DNA of 64,000 bases from Chryseobacterium panacisoli (GTDB taxonomy: Bacteria; Bacteroidota; Bacteroidia; Flavobacteriales; Weeksellaceae), in assembly GCF_008274625.1 (NCBI RefSeq), contig NZ_VTRU01000001.1:806001-870000 (forward strand), written 5' to 3'. The notes under the pieces are model-generated. The model searched no databases. It was not told the origin of the DNA and was given only the letters and a program-made list of their open reading frames with translations. Made by a program: the position numbers and the translations under genes. The first letter of the stretch is position 1. Each line of letters opens with the position of its first letter. Positions 1 through 7,268 of this stretch are shown in pieces.

Positions 1-60
1 TCAAGATGTTTTCGTTTACCTACCTTAACAATTAAAATTTTCTTAATGGTTAAAAATATA

Positions 61-86
61 AAACTCAGCAAAACGCTGAGTTTTTT
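61..86 (+). terminator. Rho-independent terminator for a gene left of the window
   Basis: A 9-base stem (AAACTCAGC / GCTGAGTTT) with a 5-base loop runs into a T tract on the plus strand. No gene is complete before it, so it probably ends a plus-strand gene lying outside the window. It could also serve the minus-strand gene that ends at 186, because the other side is A-rich. Confidence 0.7.
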
Positions 87-96
87 GGTATTGTTA

Positions 97-174
97 TTGG
101 AAAACGCCAAGGCGCAAAATAAAATTAAAACGATATTTTTTAAGGCGCAAGGATTTTATCTCCGATAAAATTGG
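97..174. repeat. Dispersed GGCGCAA / GATTTTATC palindromic element, copy 1
   Basis: The segment holds two GGCGCAA words and the small hairpin ATTTTATC-TCC-GATAAAAT. The same arrangement recurs at 3019-3183 and about 21845-21931, always between genes. It is non-coding; its function is unknown. Confidence 0.6.
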
Positions 175-185
175 GTACAGCCTAT

Positions 186-641
186 TTAATCTCCGTCTCC
201 GCCAATAGAATGAAATTCTTTTGTTGAAAAATGCAGGAACAGTAAAGTAAGCAAATCATCAATAGAATCATCCACTTCTACATGAAAAACAGTTTCTTTT
301 AACCTTCTTTTCTCTTCGCTTATATCGATCAATATTTTCCCTTTTTCAATCAGCTGTCGGTTCTTTTTTAATTTAAAATAATAGATCTGAACTCCCTGCC
401 CCGACTTAATAATTCTTTCTTTGGCCAGATCGGTAAAGTAAACTACTGTATTAGCATCAAAAAGCTCTACATCATTCTTCAAGAAGCCTACATTCTTAAT
501 ATTGTATTTTTTCGAGTTTAAAACTATATATTCCTCATAATGAAACAACTTACTACTCTTTATTATTCTTCCGATTTCATTTCCTATATCAGAAATCAGG
601 ACCAAATCCTTTTTCCGAAAGTGTGCTGTATATTTTTTCAA
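186..641 (-). CDS. Hypothetical protein, 151 aa, TTG start
   Basis: I do not recognise this protein. It is soluble, charged and rich in lysine and isoleucine, with no signal peptide or membrane segment. A possible fold is a small alpha/beta domain, since short hydrophobic strands alternate with charged turns. The only available start is TTG at 641: there is no internal methionine, and an in-frame stop lies five codons upstream. The gene may therefore really use TTG, or may have lost its original 5' end. Its start lies only 13 bases from the end of a decayed gene remnant at 655-762, which suggests local rearrangement. The length and clean frame favour a real gene. Confidence 0.6.
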   Translation of the reverse strand: MKKYTAHFRKKDLVLISDIGNEIGRIIKSSKLFHYEEYIVLNSKKYNIKNVGFLKNDVELFDANTVVYFTDLAKERIIKSGQGVQIYYFKLKKNRQLIEKGKILIDISEEKRRLKETVFHVEVDDSIDDLLTLLFLHFSTKEFHSIGGDGD

Positions 642-654
642 AGTTGTCTACTGA

Positions 655-762
655 TTATTTCTTCTTTTTAGTTGTTATAATAACGACTTTGTTTTTAACT
701 TTTTTGTCAGGGTTCATATGTTCTCAGTTTTCGTGACATTGCTTAGGAATCGTCAGTTTCAT
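655..762 (-). pseudogene. Internally deleted remnant of a TonB-plug-domain gene
   Basis: Read on the minus strand from ATG at 762, this gives MKLTIPKQCHEN, a stop, then EHMNPDKK, followed directly by VVIITTKKKK and a stop at 655. The first part matches the N-terminus of the neighbouring 234-residue protein (MKITIPKPCHENWNTMTPDE). The last part matches its C-terminus (GGVVVITTKKKRKI). About 200 residues of the middle are missing and one codon is a stop (TGA in place of the Trp codon). It is best read as a tandem paralogue that lost its centre by deletion. Confidence 0.75.
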
Positions 763-789
763 GGTTATCTCTTTTATCCTCTAAGATAG

Positions 790-1494
790 TTAAATCTTTC
801 TTTTCTTTTTAGTAGTAATCACTACTACTCCGCCTTTGGCTTTTTCACCAAACTTTGCAGATGCAGAAGCGCCCTTCAGGATATTCATTGTTTTTATAAG
901 ATTAGGATCCAGTGCTTTTACTTTTTCATAATCACTTATTTTTCCATCTACAATATACATAGGCTGATAGATTACTCCGCTTGAGGGAGCCCCACCAATA
1001 CGTATACTGTTATTATCTTTAGAAGGCTCCCCAACAGATAATCCCGGCAATTTTGTGATGAGTTCTTTTCTTTCCTTTTCTTTGCTGTCTAATAAAACAT
1101 TAGCCGATACTACTGAAACTGAGCCAAGCAATTTTCTGTCTCTCTGAGTACTGAAAACAATTTCCTTTACTTCTTCAGTCTTTAGGGTATCGCAGGTTTT
1201 ATTTTGCTGTGCATTCACACTTACAATTCCACCCGTTGTCAGGATAGCGCCTACCGCAAATTTCACAAAAAGAGTATTGATATAAGAATAATGCAACTCC
1301 CGGTTGAGCTGTGATGGATTAAAATTTCCACAGATCTCTTCCGAAGTTTTGGAAAACACATCTATAATATCATCATCCGGAGCTTTCCTGAAGTCTCGTA
1401 CTGTTTTGGAACAAACAGCACAGAATCTTCCTTTTTCATCAGGGGTCATTGTATTCCAGTTTTCGTGACAGGGTTTGGGTATTGTGATTTTCAT
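790..1494 (-). CDS. TonB-receptor plug-domain protein with N-terminal cysteine motif
   Basis: This 234-residue protein combines three parts. Residues 1-60 hold a cysteine/histidine cluster (Cys9-His10, Cys25-x2-Cys28, Cys55) that could bind a metal in the cytoplasm. Residues about 70-95 form one hydrophobic segment ending in VNAQ. Residues about 125-234 resemble the plug of SusC/RagA receptors, including YIVDGK and the signature GASASAKFG..GGVVVITTK. There is no beta-barrel, so it cannot be a transporter; a regulatory or scaffolding role at the inner membrane is only a guess. The ATG at 1494 is the natural start. A broken relative lies immediately downstream at 655-762. Confidence 0.75.
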   Translation of the reverse strand: MKITIPKPCHENWNTMTPDEKGRFCAVCSKTVRDFRKAPDDDIIDVFSKTSEEICGNFNPSQLNRELHYSYINTLFVKFAVGAILTTGGIVSVNAQQNKTCDTLKTEEVKEIVFSTQRDRKLLGSVSVVSANVLLDSKEKERKELITKLPGLSVGEPSKDNNSIRIGGAPSSGVIYQPMYIVDGKISDYEKVKALDPNLIKTMNILKGASASAKFGEKAKGGVVVITTKKKRKI

Positions 1495-1589
1495 AGTAAG
1501 CTTTTATTATAAAGATGAGCTTATAGCAGAAAAGGTTGGAAAGAGTTGTGAAATTTTCTAACATTTTAATTTTGTTGGAAAATCGTTTA

Positions 1590-2184
1590 CATAGTCTTCC
1601 TATGTACTCACCCTGTCATTCCTCAGGAATCTAAACCCTTATTTTTTTCATCAATCCAAAAGCTTTCACTGCATAGATTCCTACGGAATGACAAACTGCA
1701 TGGATAATCTAAGCGGATAGTTTGTATTAAAAGTCTAGGCAAATAAATGTCTATATATGCTTCCTAAGCGCTCACCTTGTCATTCCGCAGGAATCTAAAC
1801 CCTTATTTTTTTCATCAATCCAAAAGCTTTCACTGCATAGATTCCTACGGAATGACAAACTGCATGGATAATCTAAGCGGATAGTTTGTATTAAAAGTCT
1901 AGGCAAATAAATGTCTATATATGCTTCCTAAGCGCTCACCTTGTCATTCCGCAGGAATCTAAACCCTTATTTTTTTCATCAATCCAAAAGCTTTCACTGC
2001 ATAGATTCCTACGGAATGACAAACTGCATGGATAATCTAAGCGGATAATTTGTATTAAAGTCTAGGCAAATAAATGTCTATATATGCTTCCTAAGCGCTC
2101 ACCTTGTCATTCCGAAGGAATCTAAACTCTTATTTTTTTCATCAATCTAAAAGCTTTTACAGCATAGATTCCTGTGGAATGACA
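1590..2184. repeat. Tandem array of four 164-bp units, each with an 80-bp hairpin
   Basis: Four head-to-tail copies have a period of 164, 164 and 163 bases. Each contains an 80-base inverted repeat at 1614-1693, 1778-1857, 1942-2021 and 2105-2184. The arms are TGTCATTCCGCAGGAATCTA and its near-perfect complement. Copies 2 and 3 are almost identical; copies 1 and 4 have diverged at the edges. The array fills the gap between two divergently transcribed genes (the next start is 2300). There is no coding frame. It resembles REP or MITE-type palindromes rather than a CRISPR. A partial arm recurs near 21930-21955. Confidence 0.9.
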
Positions 2185-2299
2185 ATAAGAACGTAAAAAG
2201 CTCGCCAATGGCTAAGAAATCTTACTTCCCTACAATTTTCCTCTAAAAAGAAATATTTTTTTCCACTAATATTTTGCATATTTGTAGAAAATACGGGTC

Positions 2300-2677
2300 A
2301 TGCAAAAAGAAAAACTACGTAACGTAAGAAAAAGAAAAGGCATCACACAACAGCAGATTGCTGACATCATCGCCACAGATGTATCCAACTACAGTAGAAA
2401 AGAAAGCGGAGATGTAGCCATAAGAAAGGAAGAATGGGAAAAAATCGCCCGTTACCTGGAAGTTTCTGTAGAAGAGATCTATGAAGAAGAAGATGCCAAG
2501 CAAATCTATAATTTTGATAACATCACTGAAAGTAGTGGCTTTGGAAATAATATAAATGGTAATCTTTATTGTAATGTACCCGAATTCCTTCTCGAAAACC
2601 AAAGAGACTATATAGAACACCTGAAGAAGGAAAACGAAAGGCTACAGGAAGAAATAAAGGCTCTTAAAAATAAATAA
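2300..2677 (+). CDS. XRE-family helix-turn-helix regulator with C-terminal coiled coil
   Basis: This is a DNA-binding regulator of 125 residues. Residues about 5-62 form an HTH_3-type domain: LRNVRKRKGITQQQIADII followed by DVSNYSRKESGDVAI, the recognition helix region. A linker rich in Asn/Gly follows, and residues about 95-125 (LLENQRDYIEHLKKENERLQ) are a predicted coiled coil for dimerisation. This layout is common in small flavobacterial regulators of unknown target. The gene stands alone between the hairpin array and a terminator at 2795. The ATG at 2300 is clear. Its targets cannot be told from the context. Confidence 0.85.
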   Translation: MQKEKLRNVRKRKGITQQQIADIIATDVSNYSRKESGDVAIRKEEWEKIARYLEVSVEEIYEEEDAKQIYNFDNITESSGFGNNINGNLYCNVPEFLLENQRDYIEHLKKENERLQEEIKALKNK

Positions 2678-2789
2678 ACCATTAAGAAGGTTGAAAGTAT
2701 TAAGAATATTAAGCATCACGCTTTATAAAACATCTCTGATGTTTCCCCTTAACTAGCCTTCACTACATAAAAATCCTTAATGGTTCAAA
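2678..2789. repeat. Intergenic inverted element bounded by CCATTAAGAA / CTTAATGGTT
   Basis: The spacer after the XRE gene begins with CCATTAAGAAGG and ends with CCTTAATGGTT, so its ends are inverted repeats about 90 bases apart. CTTAATGGTT-type ends also occur near 44-53 and 30813-30822, suggesting a dispersed non-coding element. No gene is visible inside. Confidence 0.45.
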
Positions 2790-2794
2790 AAAAT

Positions 2795-2822
2795 AAAACT
2801 CAGCTGTATGCTGAGTTTTTTT
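2795..2822 (+). terminator. Terminator after the XRE gene
   Basis: The stem AAAACTCAGC / GCTGAGTTTT (with a short loop) is followed by a run of seven or more T on the plus strand. It has the same stem sequence as the terminator at 61-86. It lies about 120 bases after the XRE stop codon. Confidence 0.75.
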
Positions 2823-3018
2823 GTACGGTAATTGAAAACGCAAAGATCAAATTAAAAAATACTATACTCAAGCGAGCAAAGAAAGAATCAATCAAGATTG
2901 ATTTTATGAAGCTACCGTTTACATCCCGCTTCATCAGTGGCACAGCCACATCCCTTTGCTTCCTTATTTTAAAAAGAGTAATAATTAAAAACTTTGCGTC
3001 AAAAAACATGTTTTATTG

Positions 3019-3183
3019 GTAAACGCAAAGGCGCAAAAGGATAGTAAAAACAACCTGCTTTAAGGCGCAAAGATTTTATCTCCGATAAAATTGATGACAC
3101 TTCACTTGCTGAAAATCTTAGATTTTCTTGCGCCTAAAAAATAATACTTAAACTTAAATAATCTTGCGCCTTAGCGTGTTTCC
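3019..3183. repeat. Dispersed GGCGCAA / GATTTTATC palindromic element, copy 2
   Basis: The left part reads AACGCAAAGGCGCAAA, then GGCGCAAAGATTTTATC-TCC-GATAAAAT. The right end (CTTGCGCCTTAGCGTGTTTCC without its last base, near 3161-3183) is the inverse of the left end. This fills the 520-base gap between the XRE gene and the next minus-strand gene, together with the element at 2678-2789 and the terminator. No gene was found in the gap. Confidence 0.6.
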
Positions 3184-3197
3184 AACAAAACAAATAC

Positions 3198-3908
3198 TTA
3201 TGTCTGCGGTGCTGTATCACCACCTTCTTTCTTCCCTAGCGAAGAATTTTTAGCCGCTTTCACCAGCTCATTGGTATCACTATAGAAAAACTCCCAGCCG
3301 GAAACATCTTTCATTGCTGTAATCAGATTAAAATAAGATTTCAATGTTTTCTCCAGACCTTTTCGGATGGCAGTAGCACTTGTCATCTGGCGAAGATCTG
3401 CATTAGCTTCCGCCTGTTCGGAAAAAAGCGTTTCAAAGGACTGATGTTTTGCTTTCATATCCGCATATGCTGCAACCAGAGAAAGCGCAGATAGTTTCTG
3501 TGTATTTTCGGGAGTTTCCAGTTCCTCTATCAGCTTTTTCATTTGGGCGGTTTGGGAAGAGTAACTCAGCCTGTCAAGGTTCAGCCCAAATTTCTTAAAT
3601 ACCAGATACAGTTCTTCTGCGTTTTGATAGTTCTTGGCGGAGGACAATTTTCTGTAACCGTTCAGGAAGGCTTTCAGGTTACTGTACGCCATGTCTCTTT
3701 CATGATCTGCTGTGGCCACATCTGTTCCTTTTCCGCTATAGATTTTCTTTGTATAGACTTTATCATACTCCACATACGAAGACTGCAAAGCTCCTATAAG
3801 CGGATGATTGATGATAACTGGATATTTGCCGGATTGGGCATTGGAAATAATTCTTTGAGCTAAAGTAGCAAGATCTTTAGTACTCAACTCTGTGAGTGCA
3901 ATTTTCAT
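3198..3908 (-). CDS. DUF6261-like protein
   Basis: This is a helical cytoplasmic protein of 236 residues with no signal peptide. Its overall pattern (N-terminal LTELSTKDLATLAQRI, a central aromatic YSNLKAFLNGY segment, and a C-terminal LKSYFNLITAMKDVSGW) fits the Bacteroidota family I know as DUF6261, whose function is unknown; this assignment is from memory. I chose ATG at 3908 instead of an upstream in-frame start at 3944, because a good -7 box (TATATTTG on the minus strand, 3942-3949) would place transcription start downstream of 3944. It is a single gene with no partner. Confidence 0.7.
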   Translation of the reverse strand: MKIALTELSTKDLATLAQRIISNAQSGKYPVIINHPLIGALQSSYVEYDKVYTKKIYSGKGTDVATADHERDMAYSNLKAFLNGYRKLSSAKNYQNAEELYLVFKKFGLNLDRLSYSSQTAQMKKLIEELETPENTQKLSALSLVAAYADMKAKHQSFETLFSEQAEANADLRQMTSATAIRKGLEKTLKSYFNLITAMKDVSGWEFFYSDTNELVKAAKNSSLGKKEGGDTAPQT

Positions 3909-3941
3909 ACTTGTGTTTTTTGGTTTTAATAAATTAACACT

Positions 3942-3949
3942 CAAATATA
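3942..3949 (-). promoter_or_regulatory. Bacteroidota -7 box for the DUF6261-like gene
   Basis: The minus strand reads TATATTTG, a match to TAnnTTTG. It lies 33 bases before the ATG at 3908 and decides the start. No clear -33 TTG was seen. Confidence 0.5.
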
Positions 3950-3986
3950 TAAAAAAGTTGTTGGGTTACAAACATACCTACAACAA

Positions 3987-4092
3987 ACCTCCCGACATCA
4001 CGGGAGGTCCCCCCCAACTTGCAGGAGACTTCCTGAAATCTCGGGAAGTCACAAACATATTTGTTTTTAGCAATCCGAGGACTCGGGAGGTT
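3987..4092. repeat. Cluster of small GC-rich palindromes
   Basis: Two short hairpins (ACCTCCCG/CGGGAGGT at 3987-4008; GACTTCC/GGAAGTC at 4027-4050) and a third CGAGGACTCGGGAGG segment lie in the gap between the minus-strand gene at 3908 and the plus-strand island at 4363. Their base composition differs from the AT-rich surroundings. There is no believable gene in this 450-base gap. Confidence 0.5.
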
Positions 4093-4262
4093 TGTTTTAC
4101 TATTGTTTTAGACTTTTGGAGGGGTTGGGGAGGTTATAAACGGGGTTGTTGTGAAGTAGGGAGTTTTTGGGTTACGGAAAACCGTAAGGCTTTGAGAATG
4201 ATGTAGTTTATATTTGGGGAAATTTCCGTAGAAATACGGAGATTATTGTAATAGTAGTTTTT

Positions 4263-4270
4263 TATATTTG
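4263..4270 (+). promoter_or_regulatory. Candidate -7 box for the 4363-7221 island
   Basis: TATATTTG matches TAnnTTTG and lies 92 bases before the ATG at 4363. A second identical box is at 4209-4216. Either could drive the island genes; no -33 element is obvious. Confidence 0.35.
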
Positions 4271-4362
4271 AGAGTTAAGGATTCGATAGTAAACATGTGA
4301 ATGTAAGGTTTATTTTCGCTCCAAGTAATATGTAACAAAACAATCATACTAAAAAATAAAAT

Positions 4363-4710
4363 ATGTTAGAAAAAGATGAAAAAAAAATTCAAGAGGAATT
4401 AATAAAACTAATCAAAGAAAAATTATTAAAAGGATTCAAAGATTCAAAAGGGAAACCCGTTGAAAGTATTGAGTATGTGCAAATAATAAATATCGAAGAG
4501 GATAAAGAAAATCAGAATCGAAATAAAATAATCATAAAGCAAGTAATTGCTGATGCAAGATTACTAATCCAATTTATAGAAGGCTCAACAAGCTCTCTAA
4601 ATACTCAATTTAAAAATAACAAATCAATTGAATTTTTAATAAATCAATCTACAGACGAAGTTGATTTGGTTGAATCAGATGTGACGTTTATTGAATACAA
4701 GATATTTTAA
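4363..4710 (+). CDS. Hypothetical protein, 115 aa, first gene of the CBS-HEPN island
   Basis: I do not recognise this protein. It is soluble and strongly charged. The N-terminal 30 residues form a lysine/glutamate-rich amphipathic helix. The rest alternates strands and helices, with LLIQFIEGSTSSLNTQF in the middle. There is no signal peptide or transmembrane segment. It is AT-rich like its neighbours and ends 33 bases before the CBS-HEPN gene on the same strand, so the two are probably co-transcribed. If the CBS-HEPN protein is a toxin, this could be its partner or antitoxin, but nothing in the sequence proves that. Confidence 0.7.
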   Translation: MLEKDEKKIQEELIKLIKEKLLKGFKDSKGKPVESIEYVQIINIEEDKENQNRNKIIIKQVIADARLLIQFIEGSTSSLNTQFKNNKSIEFLINQSTDEVDLVESDVTFIEYKIF

Positions 4711-4743
4711 ATACTCTTTTGAAACTGACTAAAATTATAGCCA

Positions 4744-5751
4744 ATGAATAAACTAGAAGAGTTTTTACAAGAAATAAAGAAGCAAAAAAAGTCTGAAAAA
4801 ATATCAACGAAACAAGTTATATCGTATTATGGTGTGGCAAAACGTGGATGGCGAGTCATTGAAAATGTAAATTCCTGGTTAGAAAAATATGAATTGGAAA
4901 TGAAACCTCCATTAGATAGAACTAATTTTTATGGTTCTGTGGAAATTTCATTGAAACCTACAATACAATCAAATGGAGAATTAAAAAAAGCCAAATATGT
5001 TGATGTTATTCCTCGTTTAAATATTATAAAATCTTCAGATTTAAATTGCCCTGATAATATTTATGGTTTAGTTTCAGTACGAAAAGAAACTTCTATAACC
5101 GAAGCAATAACTTTAATGATAAAACATAATTATTCACAACTCCCAATTCTATCAGGTTCTAAAGAAGCTTTTGGTTTAGTTAGTTGGAAAAGTATAGGAA
5201 TGGCATTAGCATTAGGAAAGAAATGCGAATTCGTTAAAGATTGTTATGAGTCTGTAGAAGTATTAAATTATGATGAACCTCTTTTTAAAGCAGTTAAAAT
5301 AATATTAGACAAAGAAGTTGTTTTAGTTAAGGATTCAAAAAAAGATATTTCTGGAATTGTTACCGCAACTGACATTGGAGAGCAGTTTCTTATCTTATCA
5401 GAACCTTTTTTACTTATTGAACAAATTGAAAATTTAATTCGTCAAATTTTAGATGACAAATTAACTCTGGATGACATAAATACTGTTTTAGATCTGGAAA
5501 AATATAACAAAGAGATCAGACACTTATCTGATTTAACATTTGGACATTATGTAAGAATTATTGAAAATGAAAATCTTTTTAAAAAATTAGAAATTAAAAT
5601 CGATAGAGTTATCCTACAAAAAATGCTTACTGATGTAAATATAACTCGAAATGAGGTTATGCATTTTAATCCCGAAGAAATGGAAGAAAATAAATTATTA
5701 AAACTAAGACAAACTCTAGATTTTTTACAGGCAATTGTTGAGCATAAGTAG
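4744..5751 (+). CDS. CBS-pair protein with C-terminal HEPN RNase-like domain
   Basis: This 335-residue protein has three parts. Residues 1-60 form a small domain with YYGVAKRGWRVIENVNSWL, possibly DNA- or protein-binding. Residues about 100-225 are a CBS pair: SITEAITLMIKHNYSQLPI and then EPLFKAVKIILDKEVVLV, with ISGIVTATDIGE. CBS pairs bind adenosyl nucleotides. Residues about 226-335 are all-helical and contain R302-NEVM-H307, the Rx4H motif of HEPN RNases. I infer a nucleotide-gated RNase or toxin. The gene is AT-rich and sits between unknown genes on the same strand. The CBS call is firm; HEPN rests on one motif and the helical context. Confidence 0.8.
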   Translation: MNKLEEFLQEIKKQKKSEKISTKQVISYYGVAKRGWRVIENVNSWLEKYELEMKPPLDRTNFYGSVEISLKPTIQSNGELKKAKYVDVIPRLNIIKSSDLNCPDNIYGLVSVRKETSITEAITLMIKHNYSQLPILSGSKEAFGLVSWKSIGMALALGKKCEFVKDCYESVEVLNYDEPLFKAVKIILDKEVVLVKDSKKDISGIVTATDIGEQFLILSEPFLLIEQIENLIRQILDDKLTLDDINTVLDLEKYNKEIRHLSDLTFGHYVRIIENENLFKKLEIKIDRVILQKMLTDVNITRNEVMHFNPEEMEENKLLKLRQTLDFLQAIVEHK

Positions 5752-5827
5752 TACATTATCGCATTACTAGTAAAAGAACCTAAGCTTGCACTAGTCTATT
5801 AATTAATATTATTATAATTTTTAAAGT

Positions 5828-6400
5828 ATGGCAAGTAAAACAATTTTCGAAATAAAGGACAACTTTATTAAATTTCAAGAGCTCTTTGAAAAGAGGAAAA
5901 CTATCACTAAGGATCAAATTATTTTAGTTGAAAAAGAAACAAAAAAAGATTGGACGATTGGCAATTCTGACACTGAAATAGAATTAGAATTCGATGATTT
6001 AGAGTTTATTGTAGAAAAGAAAAAGCTTAACAAAAAATATGGCCTAAAGTTCAGAAGTCAAAAGTTTTGTAAAACTCCTTTTTTTCGTTTTGATTCAGAT
6101 GGTCCTGCACATCGAAATTATGATGAGAATATTCCCTTAAGCGAACAAATAGTTACAACTCCCCATTTTAATACATTCAATTCAGACGGAATTTCCATAG
6201 CTTATAAAAATGGCATCCTAAAAAATGAAGAGACTGCTAAAATTATTGTTGATGATATAAATTTTGGAGTATCTTTATTTTGTCAAGAAACCAATTCAAA
6301 ATCTAGAAATAAAGATTGTCCTGAAATTGTTTTGAAAGAAGCAACATTGAATTACAACTATGAAGAAATGGTTAATTTTGATGACTTAAATTTTGAATAA
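5828..6400 (+). CDS. DUF6978-like protein
   Basis: This is a 190-residue soluble protein. The conserved-looking core is FFRFDSDGPAHRN, followed by PHFNTFNSDG, giving two Asp/His-rich loops that could bind a metal or form an active site. From memory this pattern belongs to the family called DUF6978, which has no known function. It overlaps the next gene by one base (TAATG), so the two are translationally coupled and their products probably work together. About 75 AT-rich bases separate it from the CBS-HEPN gene, so it may have its own promoter. Confidence 0.65.
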   Translation: MASKTIFEIKDNFIKFQELFEKRKTITKDQIILVEKETKKDWTIGNSDTEIELEFDDLEFIVEKKKLNKKYGLKFRSQKFCKTPFFRFDSDGPAHRNYDENIPLSEQIVTTPHFNTFNSDGISIAYKNGILKNEETAKIIVDDINFGVSLFCQETNSKSRNKDCPEIVLKEATLNYNYEEMVNFDDLNFE

Positions 6401-7221
6401 TGGAAAATGATGAAATAATAAATTTAGTAAAATCATCTTTTTGCAACTTAACTAGTGCAAGAGTTAGAAATAACTTCATAGAAATTATTACAGGTTATTC
6501 TACAATTAACTTTAAGTTTATTTCTGTTTTTATCTATAAAAGTAAAAATGGTAAATATATTGTTTCTGATTATGGCTGGCTAGATCAAAACTATTATGAA
6601 ATATCTTTCAATGAGGAACAAGAAGAAATTACTGAAAGAATTAAGCAATCATACTTATATACCTACGATGTAAAACAAACAGAGGATACTGAAAAAAATA
6701 TTTTCTATTATAAATCTACAGAAAACATTTCTAATATTGCATCTCTTGTTTTTGATATGGCTAATTTTTTAGTTGGAGTTATTAATGCTTATTGCTTGAG
6801 GTATAAAGATGAAAAAGATGATCGAGAAAAAGAAAATTTTAGAACTGAAGCAAATAATTTTTTAAAGCAACATTATAATCAAAATGTCAGGATAGACAGA
6901 TATTTGAAAGATTTAAAAAACATAAAATTTAATGCGATTATATTTAAGGGTAATAAGCTCAATTTATTGACATATGTAACAGGCTCAACCCCACAATATT
7001 TTGAAAGTGGGTTAAGAAAATCAATTGTTAATTTTGAAATATCAGAAAAATCTGTAGAAAATAAAGATATTACAGAAAAGATATCTATAATTAACGATTC
7101 TTGTGATGGCTTCGTAAAATCACGTTCTGAAAGTTTGCTAGAATTGCTTCATGAAAAATCTTCACGAGAACCTATTTTGTGGAGTGAAAAAGAAAAAGTA
7201 CTAGAAATAATATCAGCCTAA
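6400..7221 (+). CDS. DUF1828/DUF1829-like protein
   Basis: This 273-residue protein has an N-terminal domain (residues about 1-60) with VFIYKSKNGKYIVSDYGWLDQ, the strand-turn pattern of DUF1828, in which a variable protein carries a conserved S-D-x-G. The C-terminal half (residues about 150-270) would correspond to DUF1829, with ANNFLKQHYNQNV and a helical end. These families are mobile, often found in defence or prophage-like islands, and their activity is unknown. The start ATG overlaps the stop of the preceding gene (TAATG). A bidirectional terminator follows at 7227. The assignment is by pattern only. Confidence 0.6.
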   Translation: MENDEIINLVKSSFCNLTSARVRNNFIEIITGYSTINFKFISVFIYKSKNGKYIVSDYGWLDQNYYEISFNEEQEEITERIKQSYLYTYDVKQTEDTEKNIFYYKSTENISNIASLVFDMANFLVGVINAYCLRYKDEKDDREKENFRTEANNFLKQHYNQNVRIDRYLKDLKNIKFNAIIFKGNKLNLLTYVTGSTPQYFESGLRKSIVNFEISEKSVENKDITEKISIINDSCDGFVKSRSESLLELLHEKSSREPILWSEKEKVLEIISA

Positions 7222-7226
7222 AGAAT

Positions 7227-7250
7227 AAAACCTGCTTCACAGCAGGTTTT
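7227..7250. terminator. Bidirectional terminator between the island and hutU
   Basis: The perfect 10-base stem AAAACCTGCT / AGCAGGTTTT with a TCAC loop lies between two converging genes and has A and T runs on both sides. It can serve both. Confidence 0.85.
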
Positions 7251-7268
7251 ATTTATATCTAAAATGTT

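Noticed and set aside
1590..2184. The four-copy repeat array as a possible CRISPR
   Set aside because: The period is 164 bases, the spacers are the same in each unit, the repeats are palindromic over 80 bases, and no cas gene is nearby.
2780..3022. An 80-residue open frame on the plus strand
   Set aside because: It runs straight through the terminator hairpin at 2795-2822 and into a dispersed repeat, and has no recognisable domain or start context.
3892..4206. A 104-residue open frame on the plus strand
   Set aside because: It overlaps the start and promoter of the opposite-strand gene and translates the palindrome cluster; its sequence looks random.
4363..7221. The AT-rich island as an integrated prophage or integrative element
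   Set aside because: There is no integrase, attachment-site repeat or tRNA junction in view, so only an AT-rich accessory module can be claimed.
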